A DNA stretch of 64,000 nt from Clostridium sp. (GTDB lineage Bacteria; Bacillota; Clostridia; Clostridiales; Clostridiaceae). Numbering within the stretch: position 1 is the first letter of the stretch; each line of letters starts with the position of its first letter. Below are positions 51,086 through 59,642 of the stretch, piece by piece. The notes beneath the pieces are model-generated. The model was not told the origin of the DNA and did not search any database. It saw nothing but the letters and a program-made list of their open reading frames with translations. The stretch spans positions 1,179,958 to 1,243,957 of the forward strand of contig NZ_JAKVOI010000001.1 in NCBI RefSeq assembly GCF_022482905.1. The letters are read 5' to 3'. A program made the position numbers and the translations under genes.

Positions 51086-52495
51086 ATGATGAAAGAGTTT
51101 ATTTTCAATTTTACATTTGTTTTTCAAATAGCTATTGTCTTAATTACAATGTATTACTTTGTACTTTCATTGTTTGGGCTTTACAAGAAGGAAGACAATG
51201 GTGCGAAGTACTGTACACCAAAAAAGCGATTTGCTCTTTTAGTAGCAGCTCATGATGAAGAAATGGTTATTGGAAAAATAATAGAGAGTTTAAAGGATAT
51301 TGAGTATCCGAAAGATATGTATGATATATTTGTTATTGCAGATAATTGCAGCGACAAGACGGCAGCTATTGCTGGAAGATATAATGTAAATGTTTATGAA
51401 AGAAATGTGCCTGACAAGAGAGGAAAAGGTTATGCACTTGAATGGATGTTTAATAAGATATTTAAAATGGACAAATCTTATGATGCCATAGCTATTTTTG
51501 ATGCGGACAATCTAGTTTCAAAAAATTTCCTAAATGAAATGAATTATAAAATGTTGAAGGGTTATAAAGTAGTTCAAGGTTACATAGATAGTAAAAATCC
51601 TGATGATTCATGGATAACTGAATCCTATTCAATATCATTTTGGACAGTAAATAGGCTGTTTCAACTTGCAAGAGCAAATCTTGGGCTTTCAAATCAAATA
51701 GGTGGAACCGGATTTTGTGTAGATACTTCAATATTGAAAAAACTGGGCTGGGGAGTAACTTGTCTTACCGAAGATCTGGAATTCACATGTAAACTTGTGC
51801 TAAATGGATATAAGGTAGGGTGGGCACACAATGCAATAGTATATGATGAGAAACCACTTACTTTAAAACAGTCCTGGAATCAGAGAAAAAGATGGATGCA
51901 AGGCTTTACAGATGTTTCCTCAAGGTTTTTCTTTAAACTATTTAAAAAAGCGATAAAAGACAAGAGTTTTACAGCTTTGGACTGTGCATTTTATACTGTA
52001 CAGCCGTTTATAACATTACTTATGGGTGTTGCAGCAATTTTAACACTAATTCAGAATAATCATGGATCTAATATATTTGTAGTGAATTATTTATTTGCAG
52101 AAAATGAATTTACAAGAATGCTGTGGAAGTTATTTAGTATTTTTCAGTTTCTATTTACACCGTTTATAATGCTGCTGGAAAGAAAGCTGTCTAAGAAAAT
52201 GTTTTATGCATTTGCTCTGTACTCTCTAAATATAATAGTTCTGTCATATATATTTGTGTCTCCTACATTTTCACAGATGCTGTTTGGAAATGCAGTATAT
52301 TTGTTCGTATTTATATTGGGAATAGGTGTTTTGGGAAAGAAGAGATCAATCAAATTATTCATATGGTATCTATTGTATGGAATATACACTCTAACCTGGA
52401 TACCAATTACAATACAGGGTATATTGGACAAGAACAACAAGGAATGGAGTCATACAAAACACATAAGACAAATAGGTATACAGGAAGTAGAATGA
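51086..52495 (+). CDS. Membrane glycosyltransferase, family 2
   Basis: A 469-residue processive-type inverting glycosyltransferase. An N-terminal helix (about 8-28) leads to the GT-A core. This has ALLVAAHDEEMVIGKII, the nucleotide Asp in IADNCSDKT, the DxD-like IFDADN, catalytic TEDLEF and the product-gripping QRKRWMQG (QxxRW). Four to five membrane helices follow from residue about 300. This is the cellulose/hyaluronan/GlcNAc synthase-like layout, so it probably makes and extrudes a surface polysaccharide. AAGGGGA precedes ATG 51086; the next codon is also ATG. The 267 bases upstream are very A/T-rich, with only a possible TATAAT at 51012-51017. Confidence 0.9.
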   Translation: MMKEFIFNFTFVFQIAIVLITMYYFVLSLFGLYKKEDNGAKYCTPKKRFALLVAAHDEEMVIGKIIESLKDIEYPKDMYDIFVIADNCSDKTAAIAGRYNVNVYERNVPDKRGKGYALEWMFNKIFKMDKSYDAIAIFDADNLVSKNFLNEMNYKMLKGYKVVQGYIDSKNPDDSWITESYSISFWTVNRLFQLARANLGLSNQIGGTGFCVDTSILKKLGWGVTCLTEDLEFTCKLVLNGYKVGWAHNAIVYDEKPLTLKQSWNQRKRWMQGFTDVSSRFFFKLFKKAIKDKSFTALDCAFYTVQPFITLLMGVAAILTLIQNNHGSNIFVVNYLFAENEFTRMLWKLFSIFQFLFTPFIMLLERKLSKKMFYAFALYSLNIIVLSYIFVSPTFSQMLFGNAVYLFVFILGIGVLGKKRSIKLFIWYLLYGIYTLTWIPITIQGILDKNNKEWSHTKHIRQIGIQEVE

Positions 52496-52501
52496 TAATT
52501 T

Positions 52502-53209
52502 ATGATGGAAAGATTACAGAAATATATGGCACACTGCGGTGTTGCTTCAAGAAGAAAATGTGAAGAACTGATAGTTGCCGGAAGAGTTAAAGTGAATGGG
52601 AAAACTGAAAATAAATTGGGATTCAGAATTGATACTGAAAAAGATATAGTTCAAGTGGATGGCAAGAATATAAATGTTGTATCAAAGAAAGTATATATAG
52701 CATTAAACAAACCTGAAGGATATTTGTCTACGGTAAAGGATGAAAGAAATAGAAAGACAGTTCTTGATATTGTAAAAGTTGATGAAAGAATATATCCCGT
52801 AGGGAGACTTGATTGTGATACTTCAGGTCTTCTTATATTAACGAACGATGGTGATATATACAATAAAATAGTACATCCTAAATTCCAAAAAAACAAAATT
52901 TACATTGCAGTAGTTAAAGGAATTCCGGATAATAATGATATATATAAATTTTGCAATGGAATAGACATAGGAGGGTATGTTACTAGTAAAGCATATCTCA
53001 AGCTGTTGAGAATTGGCAATAACACATCAGAAATTGAAATAAAGATACATGAGGGTAAAAATAGACAGATAAGAAAAATGTGTGAAGAAATAGGTCACCC
53101 AGTCATAACCCTAAAAAGAACAGAAATAGGAAATTTAAAATTAGGAACGTTGAAGGCTGGAGAATGGAGATATTTAAGCAAAAATGAGATAGACCATATT
53201 TTGGATTAA
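52502..53209 (+). CDS. rluB: RluB/RsuA-family rRNA pseudouridine synthase
   Basis: A 235-residue enzyme that converts a ribosomal RNA uridine to pseudouridine. The S4 RNA-binding domain covers residues 1-60 (RLQKYMAHCGVASRRKCEEL). The catalytic Asp is in YPVGRLDCDTSGLLILTNDG, and the family end motif is EGKNRQIRKMCEEIGHPV. It begins 6 bases after the glycosyltransferase stop. The exact target (23S U2605 or 16S U516 type) is not decided by sequence alone. Confidence 0.92.
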   Translation: MMERLQKYMAHCGVASRRKCEELIVAGRVKVNGKTENKLGFRIDTEKDIVQVDGKNINVVSKKVYIALNKPEGYLSTVKDERNRKTVLDIVKVDERIYPVGRLDCDTSGLLILTNDGDIYNKIVHPKFQKNKIYIAVVKGIPDNNDIYKFCNGIDIGGYVTSKAYLKLLRIGNNTSEIEIKIHEGKNRQIRKMCEEIGHPVITLKRTEIGNLKLGTLKAGEWRYLSKNEIDHILD

Positions 53210-53250
53210 AAAATGGGTAATATATTATTCATTTTTTAATCCATTATTTT
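53202..53250 (+). terminator. Terminator overlapping the rluB stop codon
   Basis: TGGATTAAAAAATG (53202-53215) pairs perfectly with CATTTTTTAATCCA (53230-53243), then TTATTTT. The rluB stop codon (53207-53209) is in the 5' arm. Confidence 0.7.
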
Positions 53251-53292
53251 ATTGCCTAAAATTTCTTTAATCCAGTTGTGGTTATTACTTTT

Positions 53293-53340
53293 ATTTAGTT
53301 TTTATTAACATAAAAAATATTATGTTAATAAAAACTAAAT
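53293..53340. repeat. 19-bp perfect inverted repeat, A/T-rich
   Basis: 53293-53311 is the exact reverse complement of 53322-53340 (ATTTAGTTTTTATTAACAT type) around a 10-base loop. It lies between rluB and the RpiR-type gene, 26 bases upstream of the latter's -35. It has no downstream T run. It could be an operator, a hairpin or a tiny mobile remnant. Confidence 0.6.
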
Positions 53341-53365
53341 GTAAACCAAAGAAACCGAATAACAA

Positions 53366-53394
53366 TTGATAATTAACAAAATAGATGTTAAAAT
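53366..53394 (+). promoter_or_regulatory. Promoter of the RpiR-type regulator operon
   Basis: TTGATA (53366-53371), 17 bases, TAAAAT (53389-53394). Confidence 0.65.
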
Positions 53395-53448
53395 GAAATA
53401 AAAGTTGCATAATATAGAGCTTCTGGAATGGAAAGGAATGAACTAATC

Positions 53449-54339
53449 ATGGAGGATGTAAATAAACAGGATTTAATGAGAATCATACAGACAAAATTTC
53501 CAAGATTAAGCAAAGGTCAGAAACTGATAGCAGAATACATATTAAAACATTATGATAAAGCAGCTTTCATGACAGCTGCAAAATTGGGAGTAAGTGTAGG
53601 CGTAAGTGAATCCACTGTAGTAAGATTCGCCAATGAGCTTGGATTTTCAGGATATCCGAAATTGCAAAAAGCTCTTCAGGAACTTATAAAGAACAAATTG
53701 ACTACAGTACAGAGAATCGAGCTTTCAAATGATATAGTAAGTCAAGAGAATCCATTGAAGGGCGTGTTGAAAGCTGATATGGAAAATATACGTGCTACTC
53801 TTGAAAAAATAAACCATAAAACTTTTGATGATGTTATAAATAGTATATTTAAAGCAAAAAAAATATATATAATAGGACTTAGAAGTTCTACTGCAATTGC
53901 AGACTTTTTAGGATTTTATCTGAATCTCATATTAGATAATGTAAAGGTAGTTGGTTATGGAATAAGTGATATATTTGAACAGATGATAAATCTAAAGTCT
54001 GAAGATCTTGTAATAGGTATAGGATTTCCAAGATATGCTGTAAGAACTATAGAATCATTGACATTTGCAAAAAGCAGGGGTGCAGAAGTAGTGGCAATAA
54101 CTGATAGTTTACTTTCGCCACTTGCAGCAAGTGCTGACTACACATTAATTGCCCAAAGCAATATGGCTTCTTTTGTAGATTCCCTTGTTGCTCCGTTAAG
54201 TGTAATAAATGCACTTATAATTTCAGTAGGTCTTAGAGAAAAAGAAAAAATATCTTCTACATTTTCAGATCTTGAAAACATATGGCAGGAATATCAAGTT
54301 TATTCCTTCAAGGATCAAGGTTATGATAGGAATGATTAA
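53449..54339 (+). CDS. RpiR/MurR-family transcription regulator
   Basis: A 296-residue regulator with an N-terminal helix-turn-helix (about 5-80; MTAAKLGVSVGVSESTVVRF) and a C-terminal SIS sugar-phosphate binding domain (about 125-265; IYIIGLRSSTAIADFLGFYL, then VIGIGFPRYAVRTIESLTFA). These regulators sense phosphosugars. Two ATG codons are possible; 53449 is preferred because AAGGA (53432-53436) would be inside a gene starting at 53428. The next gene starts 3 bases after the stop, an unusual sugar-unrelated neighbour. Confidence 0.9.
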   Translation: MEDVNKQDLMRIIQTKFPRLSKGQKLIAEYILKHYDKAAFMTAAKLGVSVGVSESTVVRFANELGFSGYPKLQKALQELIKNKLTTVQRIELSNDIVSQENPLKGVLKADMENIRATLEKINHKTFDDVINSIFKAKKIYIIGLRSSTAIADFLGFYLNLILDNVKVVGYGISDIFEQMINLKSEDLVIGIGFPRYAVRTIESLTFAKSRGAEVVAITDSLLSPLAASADYTLIAQSNMASFVDSLVAPLSVINALIISVGLREKEKISSTFSDLENIWQEYQVYSFKDQGYDRND

Positions 54340-54342
54340 TTT

Positions 54343-55578
54343 ATGTCAAAAGTAATAGTGCTAGGTGGAGGACCGGCCGGAATGATGGCAGCTATAGCTG
54401 CATCTAAAAATAATAATGTTTTATTGATAGAGAAAAACGAAAAGCTTGGTAAAAAACTATACATATCAGGCAAGGGAAGATGCAATTTGACCAATGCCAA
54501 GGATATAAGTGAATTTTTTGATTATATTCCTGGAAATGCAGACTTCCTGTACAGTTCACTATATACGTTCACTAATCAGGATACTGTGAATTTTTTTAAT
54601 AATTTGAATGTAAAATTAAAAGTAGAAAGAGGTGACAGAGTATTCCCTCTTTCAGATAAATCTTCCGATATAATAAAAGCTATGGAAAGAAAATTAAAGG
54701 AAAATAAAGTAGAAATACTTTTAAATTCACCGGTCAAAAAATTTTTACATAATGACGGCCATATTAGTTCAGTACAAATTTTAGACGAAACTGTCATACC
54801 TGGAGATTATTTTATATTGACTACAGGTGGGAAATCATATCCTCAAACCGGATCTACTGGAGATGGATATAAAATGGCAAAAGAATTAGGACATAATGTT
54901 ACCAAATTGAAGCCCTCTCTTGTACCTATACAAATTGATGAAGATTGGGTAAAGGATATTCAGGGATTGTCTTTAAAAAATGTAGATTTGTATATAAAAG
55001 ATTTAAATGATAAAATATTATACAGTGAATTTGGAGAAATGTTATTCACACATTTTGGTATATCAGGTCCCATAGTACTAAGTGCAAGCAGGACTGTATC
55101 GTCATATTTAGACAAATACAAATTGAAGGTTGTTGTAAATTTAAAGCCGGCACTTTCTTTTGAAGAATTAGATACCAGAATACAAAGGGATTTCACTAAA
55201 TTTTCCAACAAAAATTTCAAAAACTCCCTGTACGAACTTCTTCCTAAAAAGATAATACCAACTATTATAGACTTATGCAAAATAAATCCTGATAAGAAAG
55301 TAAATTCTATAACAAAAAATGAAAGACAAAACCTTGTACATATAATTCGGAATCTTACCATGCACATAAAAGATTTAAGACCAATAGAAGAAGCAATAGT
55401 TACTTCTGGAGGAATAGATGTAAGGGAAATAAATCCTTCAAATATGCATTCAAAATTAATTGATAATTTATATTTTGCCGGTGAAATTATAGATATAGAC
55501 GGATATACTGGAGGATTTAACATACAAATTGCACTTTCTACAGGATTCAGTGCAGGAAATGGGGTGAAGAAAATATGA
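54343..55578 (+). CDS. HI0933/YhiN-family FAD-dependent oxidoreductase
   Basis: A 411-residue flavoprotein. The FAD motif is VIVLGGGPAGMMAAIAASKN, followed by GKKLYISGKGRCNLTNAKD, the family hallmark. The middle has FILTTGGKSYPQTGSTGDGY, and the C-terminal FAD contact is YFAGEIIDIDGYTGGFN. Substrate is unknown for this widespread family. Its stop overlaps the aroH start by 4 bases (ATGA). Confidence 0.92.
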   Translation: MSKVIVLGGGPAGMMAAIAASKNNNVLLIEKNEKLGKKLYISGKGRCNLTNAKDISEFFDYIPGNADFLYSSLYTFTNQDTVNFFNNLNVKLKVERGDRVFPLSDKSSDIIKAMERKLKENKVEILLNSPVKKFLHNDGHISSVQILDETVIPGDYFILTTGGKSYPQTGSTGDGYKMAKELGHNVTKLKPSLVPIQIDEDWVKDIQGLSLKNVDLYIKDLNDKILYSEFGEMLFTHFGISGPIVLSASRTVSSYLDKYKLKVVVNLKPALSFEELDTRIQRDFTKFSNKNFKNSLYELLPKKIIPTIIDLCKINPDKKVNSITKNERQNLVHIIRNLTMHIKDLRPIEEAIVTSGGIDVREINPSNMHSKLIDNLYFAGEIIDIDGYTGGFNIQIALSTGFSAGNGVKKI

Positions 55579-55943
55579 TAGTCTTACGTGGTGCAACTAC
55601 TATATCCGAGAATACTGAAGCCGAAATAGAAAATGCTTCGATTGAATTGTTTTCAGAGATTATAAAATTGAACAATATTGATCTTGACAATATACTTTCA
55701 ATAGAAATTTCCTGCACAAAAGATATAAGTAAAGCATATCCTGGAAAATTTATAAGAGAGCATTTTAAATTGAATCACATGGCCATAATGCATTTTAATG
55801 AGATGGAGGTGGATAAAACTTTAAATGGGTACATTCCTCTCTGCATAAGATTCCTTATTTGGGCAGATTTAAAAAAGACTAATAATAAGTTTGTATATCT
55901 TAAAGGTGCAAAAAAATTAAGAAAAGATTTATTAAGTGAATAA
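55575..55943 (+). CDS. aroH: Chorismate mutase, AroH type
   Basis: A 122-residue monofunctional enzyme that rearranges chorismate to prephenate for Phe and Tyr. AroH hallmarks are RGATTISENT at the start (Arg5 matching active-site Arg7 of the B. subtilis enzyme), HFNEMEVDKTLNGYIPLCIR (active-site Glu and Arg) and VYLKGAKKLR (Tyr). Translationally coupled to the flavoprotein before it and followed by a terminator. No other aromatic pathway gene is nearby. Confidence 0.93.
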   Translation: MIVLRGATTISENTEAEIENASIELFSEIIKLNNIDLDNILSIEISCTKDISKAYPGKFIREHFKLNHMAIMHFNEMEVDKTLNGYIPLCIRFLIWADLKKTNNKFVYLKGAKKLRKDLLSE

Positions 55944-55947
55944 TGTC

Positions 55948-55974
55948 ATAAAATAGAGGATTTTATTTTTTTTT
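55948..55974 (+). terminator. Terminator after aroH
   Basis: ATAAAAT (55948-55954) pairs with ATTTTAT (55960-55966) around AGAGG, then eight T. Confidence 0.7.
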
Positions 55975-56042
55975 ATAGAATATATATAGGATGTAAGGAT
56001 TGATATTTATATTGCCTAACCTTGAGAGGAGAGAACTAAACT

Positions 56043-56714
56043 TTGAATATATCTGTGGCAATAGATGGCCCGGCAGCTGCAGGGAAAAGTACTATAGCAA
56101 ACAGAATAGCTAAAAAATTCGGCTTTGTGTATATAAACACAGGTTCAATGTATAGAGCTGTTACACTGATGTGTTTGAGAGCAAAAATTAATTGTAAAGA
56201 TACGAATAGGATATGTAACGTGATCAAATCCATGAATATATATTTTAAAAACAATAGGATTATAGTAAATGGAGAAGATGTTGAAGATGAAATAAGAAGT
56301 TTACATATAACTCAATATGTATCAGATTATGCAGCTATTAAGGAAGTTAGACAGCTACTTGTATCTATTCAGCAAAATATAGCAAACAAATACAATGTGG
56401 TAATGGACGGAAGAGATATAGGTACTGTTGTTCTTAAATCTGCTCCATTGAAGTTTTTCCTGACAGCAAAACCAGAAGCTAGAGCTAAAAGAAGATATTA
56501 TGAACTAATCAAAAAAGGGTTATCAGTAGAATATAATAACATATTAAATGATATACTAAAAAGAGATCAAATTGATTCTAGTAGAAAAGAAGCTCCGCTA
56601 AAAAAAGCTTCAGATTCAATAGAAATAGATTCATCTGATCTTTCAATAGATCAAGTAGTAGATATTATATCCAATCATATAAAAAAGTATATGGAAATTT
56701 CATGTAGCAGCTGA
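56043..56714 (+). CDS. cmk: Cytidylate kinase
   Basis: A 223-residue kinase that phosphorylates CMP and dCMP. P-loop is DGPAAAGKSTIANRIAKKFG, then YINTGSMYRAVTL, the CMP-binding MDGRDIGTVV and the lid region TAKPEARAKRRY. The start is TTG at 56043 after GAGAGGAGAG; no ATG fits. Followed after 9 bases by ispH-S1, a conserved clostridial order. Confidence 0.95.
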   Translation: MNISVAIDGPAAAGKSTIANRIAKKFGFVYINTGSMYRAVTLMCLRAKINCKDTNRICNVIKSMNIYFKNNRIIVNGEDVEDEIRSLHITQYVSDYAAIKEVRQLLVSIQQNIANKYNVVMDGRDIGTVVLKSAPLKFFLTAKPEARAKRRYYELIKKGLSVEYNNILNDILKRDQIDSSRKEAPLKKASDSIEIDSSDLSIDQVVDIISNHIKKYMEISCSS

Positions 56715-56723
56715 GGTGATATT

Positions 56724-58640
56724 ATGAAATTTATGTTGGCAGACAAAGCTGGCTTTTGTTTTGGTGTAAAAAGAGCTGTTGACGAGGCCCTAAATACAAA
56801 AGTTAAATATAAAGACAAAAAAATTTACACATTAGGTCCGCTGATTCATAATTCTGACGTTGTAAACAGACTAAAAAAGATGGGAATATATCCTATTGAT
56901 CTAGACGACATTGATAGTTTGGATGATAATATCGTAATTATAATACGTTCTCATGGAGTTCCAAAAAGCATAGTTGATACTTTGCAGAAACGAAATATCA
57001 TAATAGTTAATTCTACATGCCCGTATGTATTAAATATCCAGCAAAAAGTTCAAAAGTACAGCAAACTTGGATATTCTATAATTATAATAGGTGATAAAAA
57101 TCATCCCGAGGTTATAGGACTAAATGGATGGTGTGAAAATACCGCCATTATATCGAAGGATGGTTCGGATCTAAAAAATTTGCCATGTAAATTATGTATA
57201 GTTTCTCAAACTACAGAGAAACAAATAAATTTTCAAAAAGTACTAGGTGTAGTAGTAAAGAATTGTAAAGAGTTCATAGCTTTTAATACTATATGCAGTG
57301 CTACGGAATCCAGACAAAAGTCTGCAGATTTAATGGCAAGAAAAGTTGATGCCATGATAGTTCTAGGCGGCAAAAATAGTTCTAATACAACTAAACTTTA
57401 TGAAATATGCAAGACTCATTGTAATAATACAATTCATGTTGAAAATTCAGGAGAAATTCCTGATAATATAATTCATTCTAATAAAATAAAAACTATAGGT
57501 GTTACAGCAGGAGCTTCAACACCAGATTGGATAATAAAGGAGGCAATTTTGAAAATGAGTGACGACAAAAATTTAGAATTAAATGAGCAATTATCTTATA
57601 TGGATGAAAATGACAAACAAGTAATACTAGGTGAAAAAATTACAGGTACAGTAATATCTGTAAATGAGAAAGAAGTATTTTTAAATATAGGGTATAAATC
57701 AGATGGAATACTTCCAAAATCAGAAATAACTAAAAATGAGGATGATGATTTAACTCAAATAGTTAAGCCTGGAGATCAACTGGAAGTAAAAGTAGTGCGC
57801 AGGCAAAATGAAGATGGTTATGTAGTTCTTTCAAAATTGGAACTAGAAAGAGAAAATGCCTATAGGGAATTAAAATCTGCAAATGAAAATGGAGATATAT
57901 TGAAGGTAACTGTAAAAGAAGCTGTAAAGGGTGGACTTGTAGCAAACTACAAGGGTGCAAGAGTATTCATTCCAGCATCTCATGTAGAATTGTATCATGT
58001 AGATGATCTTTCAATATATACAGATAAAGAATTGGATGTAAAAATAATAGAATTCAAGGCTGAAAGAAAGGGTACCAGAGTAGTAGCTTCAAGAAGGGAT
58101 ATATTAAAATTAGAAAAGGCAAAACAGGAAGATGACACATGGAATACTCTTGAAAAGGATACTATAGTTGAAGGCGAGGTAAGAAGATTAACAGATTTTG
58201 GTGCGTTTGTAGATGTACAAGGAGTTGATGGACTTCTTCATGTATCAGAATTATCTTGGGGAAGAGTTGGTAAACCCAGCGATGTATTAAAAGCTGGTGA
58301 CAAGATAAAAGTGTATATACTTGATGTTGATAAAGAAAAGAAGAAGCTTTCTCTTTCAATTAGAAAACTTCAAGAAAATCCTTGGGTAAATGTAGATGTC
58401 AAATATCCTGTAGGAAGTGTAGTACTTGGAAAAGTTGTTAGATTCGCAAGTTTTGGTGCATTTGTAGAATTGGAGCCAGGAGTTGATGCATTGGTTCATA
58501 TATCGCAAATAAGCCATAAGCGAATAGATAAACCAGAAGATATATTAAAAATAGGTCAGGAAGTAAAGGCAAAAATCTTAGAAGTAAATAAGGAAGATGA
58601 GAAAATAGCTTTAAGTATAAAAGAAGTGGATGAAATTTAA
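56724..58640 (+). CDS. ispH: IspH fused to S1 RNA-binding domains
   Basis: A 638-residue fusion. Residues 1-283 are HMB-PP reductase, the last step of MEP-pathway isoprenoid synthesis, with Fe-S ligands Cys12 (GFCFGVKRA), Cys99 (NSTCPYV) and Cys191 (NTICSATESRQ). From about residue 300 come four S1 repeats: ITGTVISVNEKEVFLNIGYK, DILKVTVKEAVKGGLVANYK, VEGEVRRLTDFGAFVDVQGV and VLGKVVRFASFGAFVELEPG. The last two are the most S1-like. This fusion is known in clostridia and may supply ribosomal S1 function. It is preceded by cmk and followed by a terminator. Confidence 0.95.
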   Translation: MKFMLADKAGFCFGVKRAVDEALNTKVKYKDKKIYTLGPLIHNSDVVNRLKKMGIYPIDLDDIDSLDDNIVIIIRSHGVPKSIVDTLQKRNIIIVNSTCPYVLNIQQKVQKYSKLGYSIIIIGDKNHPEVIGLNGWCENTAIISKDGSDLKNLPCKLCIVSQTTEKQINFQKVLGVVVKNCKEFIAFNTICSATESRQKSADLMARKVDAMIVLGGKNSSNTTKLYEICKTHCNNTIHVENSGEIPDNIIHSNKIKTIGVTAGASTPDWIIKEAILKMSDDKNLELNEQLSYMDENDKQVILGEKITGTVISVNEKEVFLNIGYKSDGILPKSEITKNEDDDLTQIVKPGDQLEVKVVRRQNEDGYVVLSKLELERENAYRELKSANENGDILKVTVKEAVKGGLVANYKGARVFIPASHVELYHVDDLSIYTDKELDVKIIEFKAERKGTRVVASRRDILKLEKAKQEDDTWNTLEKDTIVEGEVRRLTDFGAFVDVQGVDGLLHVSELSWGRVGKPSDVLKAGDKIKVYILDVDKEKKKLSLSIRKLQENPWVNVDVKYPVGSVVLGKVVRFASFGAFVELEPGVDALVHISQISHKRIDKPEDILKIGQEVKAKILEVNKEDEKIALSIKEVDEI

Positions 58641-58658
58641 TTTATAAATAATTTGTAT

Positions 58659-58691
58659 AAAAGCCTCATAATCTTATATAGAGGCTTTTTA
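58659..58691 (+). terminator. Terminator of ispH-S1
   Basis: AAAAGCCTC (58659-58667) pairs with GAGGCTTTT (58681-58689), then TT. Confidence 0.85.
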
Positions 58692-58716
58692 GCTATTTTT
58701 GTTATAGGAGTAAATT

Positions 58717-59595
58717 ATGTATACATGTATAGGACTTATAAAAAAAAATATAAACTGCTTTCAAAAATTAAATGACAGGAGAGATTATTTTAATCCACTT
58801 AACAAAGACTTCTTCAAAGATTATTTCAATTGTAATTTTGCAAAACAAATCCTATTGAGAAGAAGAGTAAAACTCATAAAGGATCATATTGATTATATAG
58901 GATATGTTTGGTCCGATATTTCTGATAAAAAAATTTGCAATATAAATGCCATGAATATTATAAAAAATTGCAGCAATGATTATTTGCCTTATAAATATCT
59001 CATTAATTCCATAAAAAAAAATCTACCTGTTACTTACATATGTGAAAAGAAAAATAATAATTTTGACATACTTGATTCCCTGGGATTTATAAAAAAAGAT
59101 GGCACTTTGATTTTTAAAACCGATATTAATGAAGATGTATATATTGAGCCAGAAAAAGAAATGAGTTTTCACGCATTCAAGAAAGGAATAGATGAACAGC
59201 TGCGCTGTGACATACAAAACAGAATTTTTAAAGACGAAAGCCGGATGCCTTTGACATTGGAGGATATATATTATGATGAACTTCAGAACTACTACTTTGA
59301 AAAAGGAGCAATTTTTTTAAAGAAAGGCAATAAATTTATAGGTTATGGTCAAATTATAATAGAAAATAACTGTACACCAGTTATAGTAAACTTTGGTATA
59401 GTAAAAGAATACAGGGGCAGGGGGTATAGCAAATATCTCTTAAAATACCTGCTTAAAATAAGTTACTTGAATAAGTTCAACTGCATAAAAATAAGAGTAA
59501 AAAGTTCAAATAATACAGCCATAAATCTATATATGTCAATGGATTTCAAAATACAGCAGGAAATATATAATTGGGAATTGAAACCTTCAATTTAA
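58717..59595 (+). CDS. GNAT-family acetyltransferase with extra N-terminal domain
   Basis: A 292-residue protein. The C-terminal third is a GNAT domain, with the acetyl-CoA loop VKEYRGRGYSKYLLKYLL and the following VKSSNNTAINLYMSMDF. Residues 1-150 are Lys/Asn/Tyr-rich and may be a degenerate second GNAT fold (YICEKKNNNFDILDSLGFIK resembles a GNAT end). Ribosome binding is weak (ATAGGAG). Substrate unknown. Confidence 0.8.
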   Translation: MYTCIGLIKKNINCFQKLNDRRDYFNPLNKDFFKDYFNCNFAKQILLRRRVKLIKDHIDYIGYVWSDISDKKICNINAMNIIKNCSNDYLPYKYLINSIKKNLPVTYICEKKNNNFDILDSLGFIKKDGTLIFKTDINEDVYIEPEKEMSFHAFKKGIDEQLRCDIQNRIFKDESRMPLTLEDIYYDELQNYYFEKGAIFLKKGNKFIGYGQIIIENNCTPVIVNFGIVKEYRGRGYSKYLLKYLLKISYLNKFNCIKIRVKSSNNTAINLYMSMDFKIQQEIYNWELKPSI

Positions 59596-59642
59596 TATGC
59601 AACAAACAGCTTTTTTACACGGAAAGCTGTTTGTTGCATATT
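59594..59642. terminator. 20-bp stem terminator reaching into the aminotransferase gene
   Basis: A perfect 20-bp stem (59594-59613 with 59623-59642; ATGCAACAAACAGC in the 5' arm) closes a 9-base loop. It serves the convergent GNAT and aminotransferase genes. The 3' arm encodes the last codons of the minus-strand aminotransferase. Confidence 0.88.
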
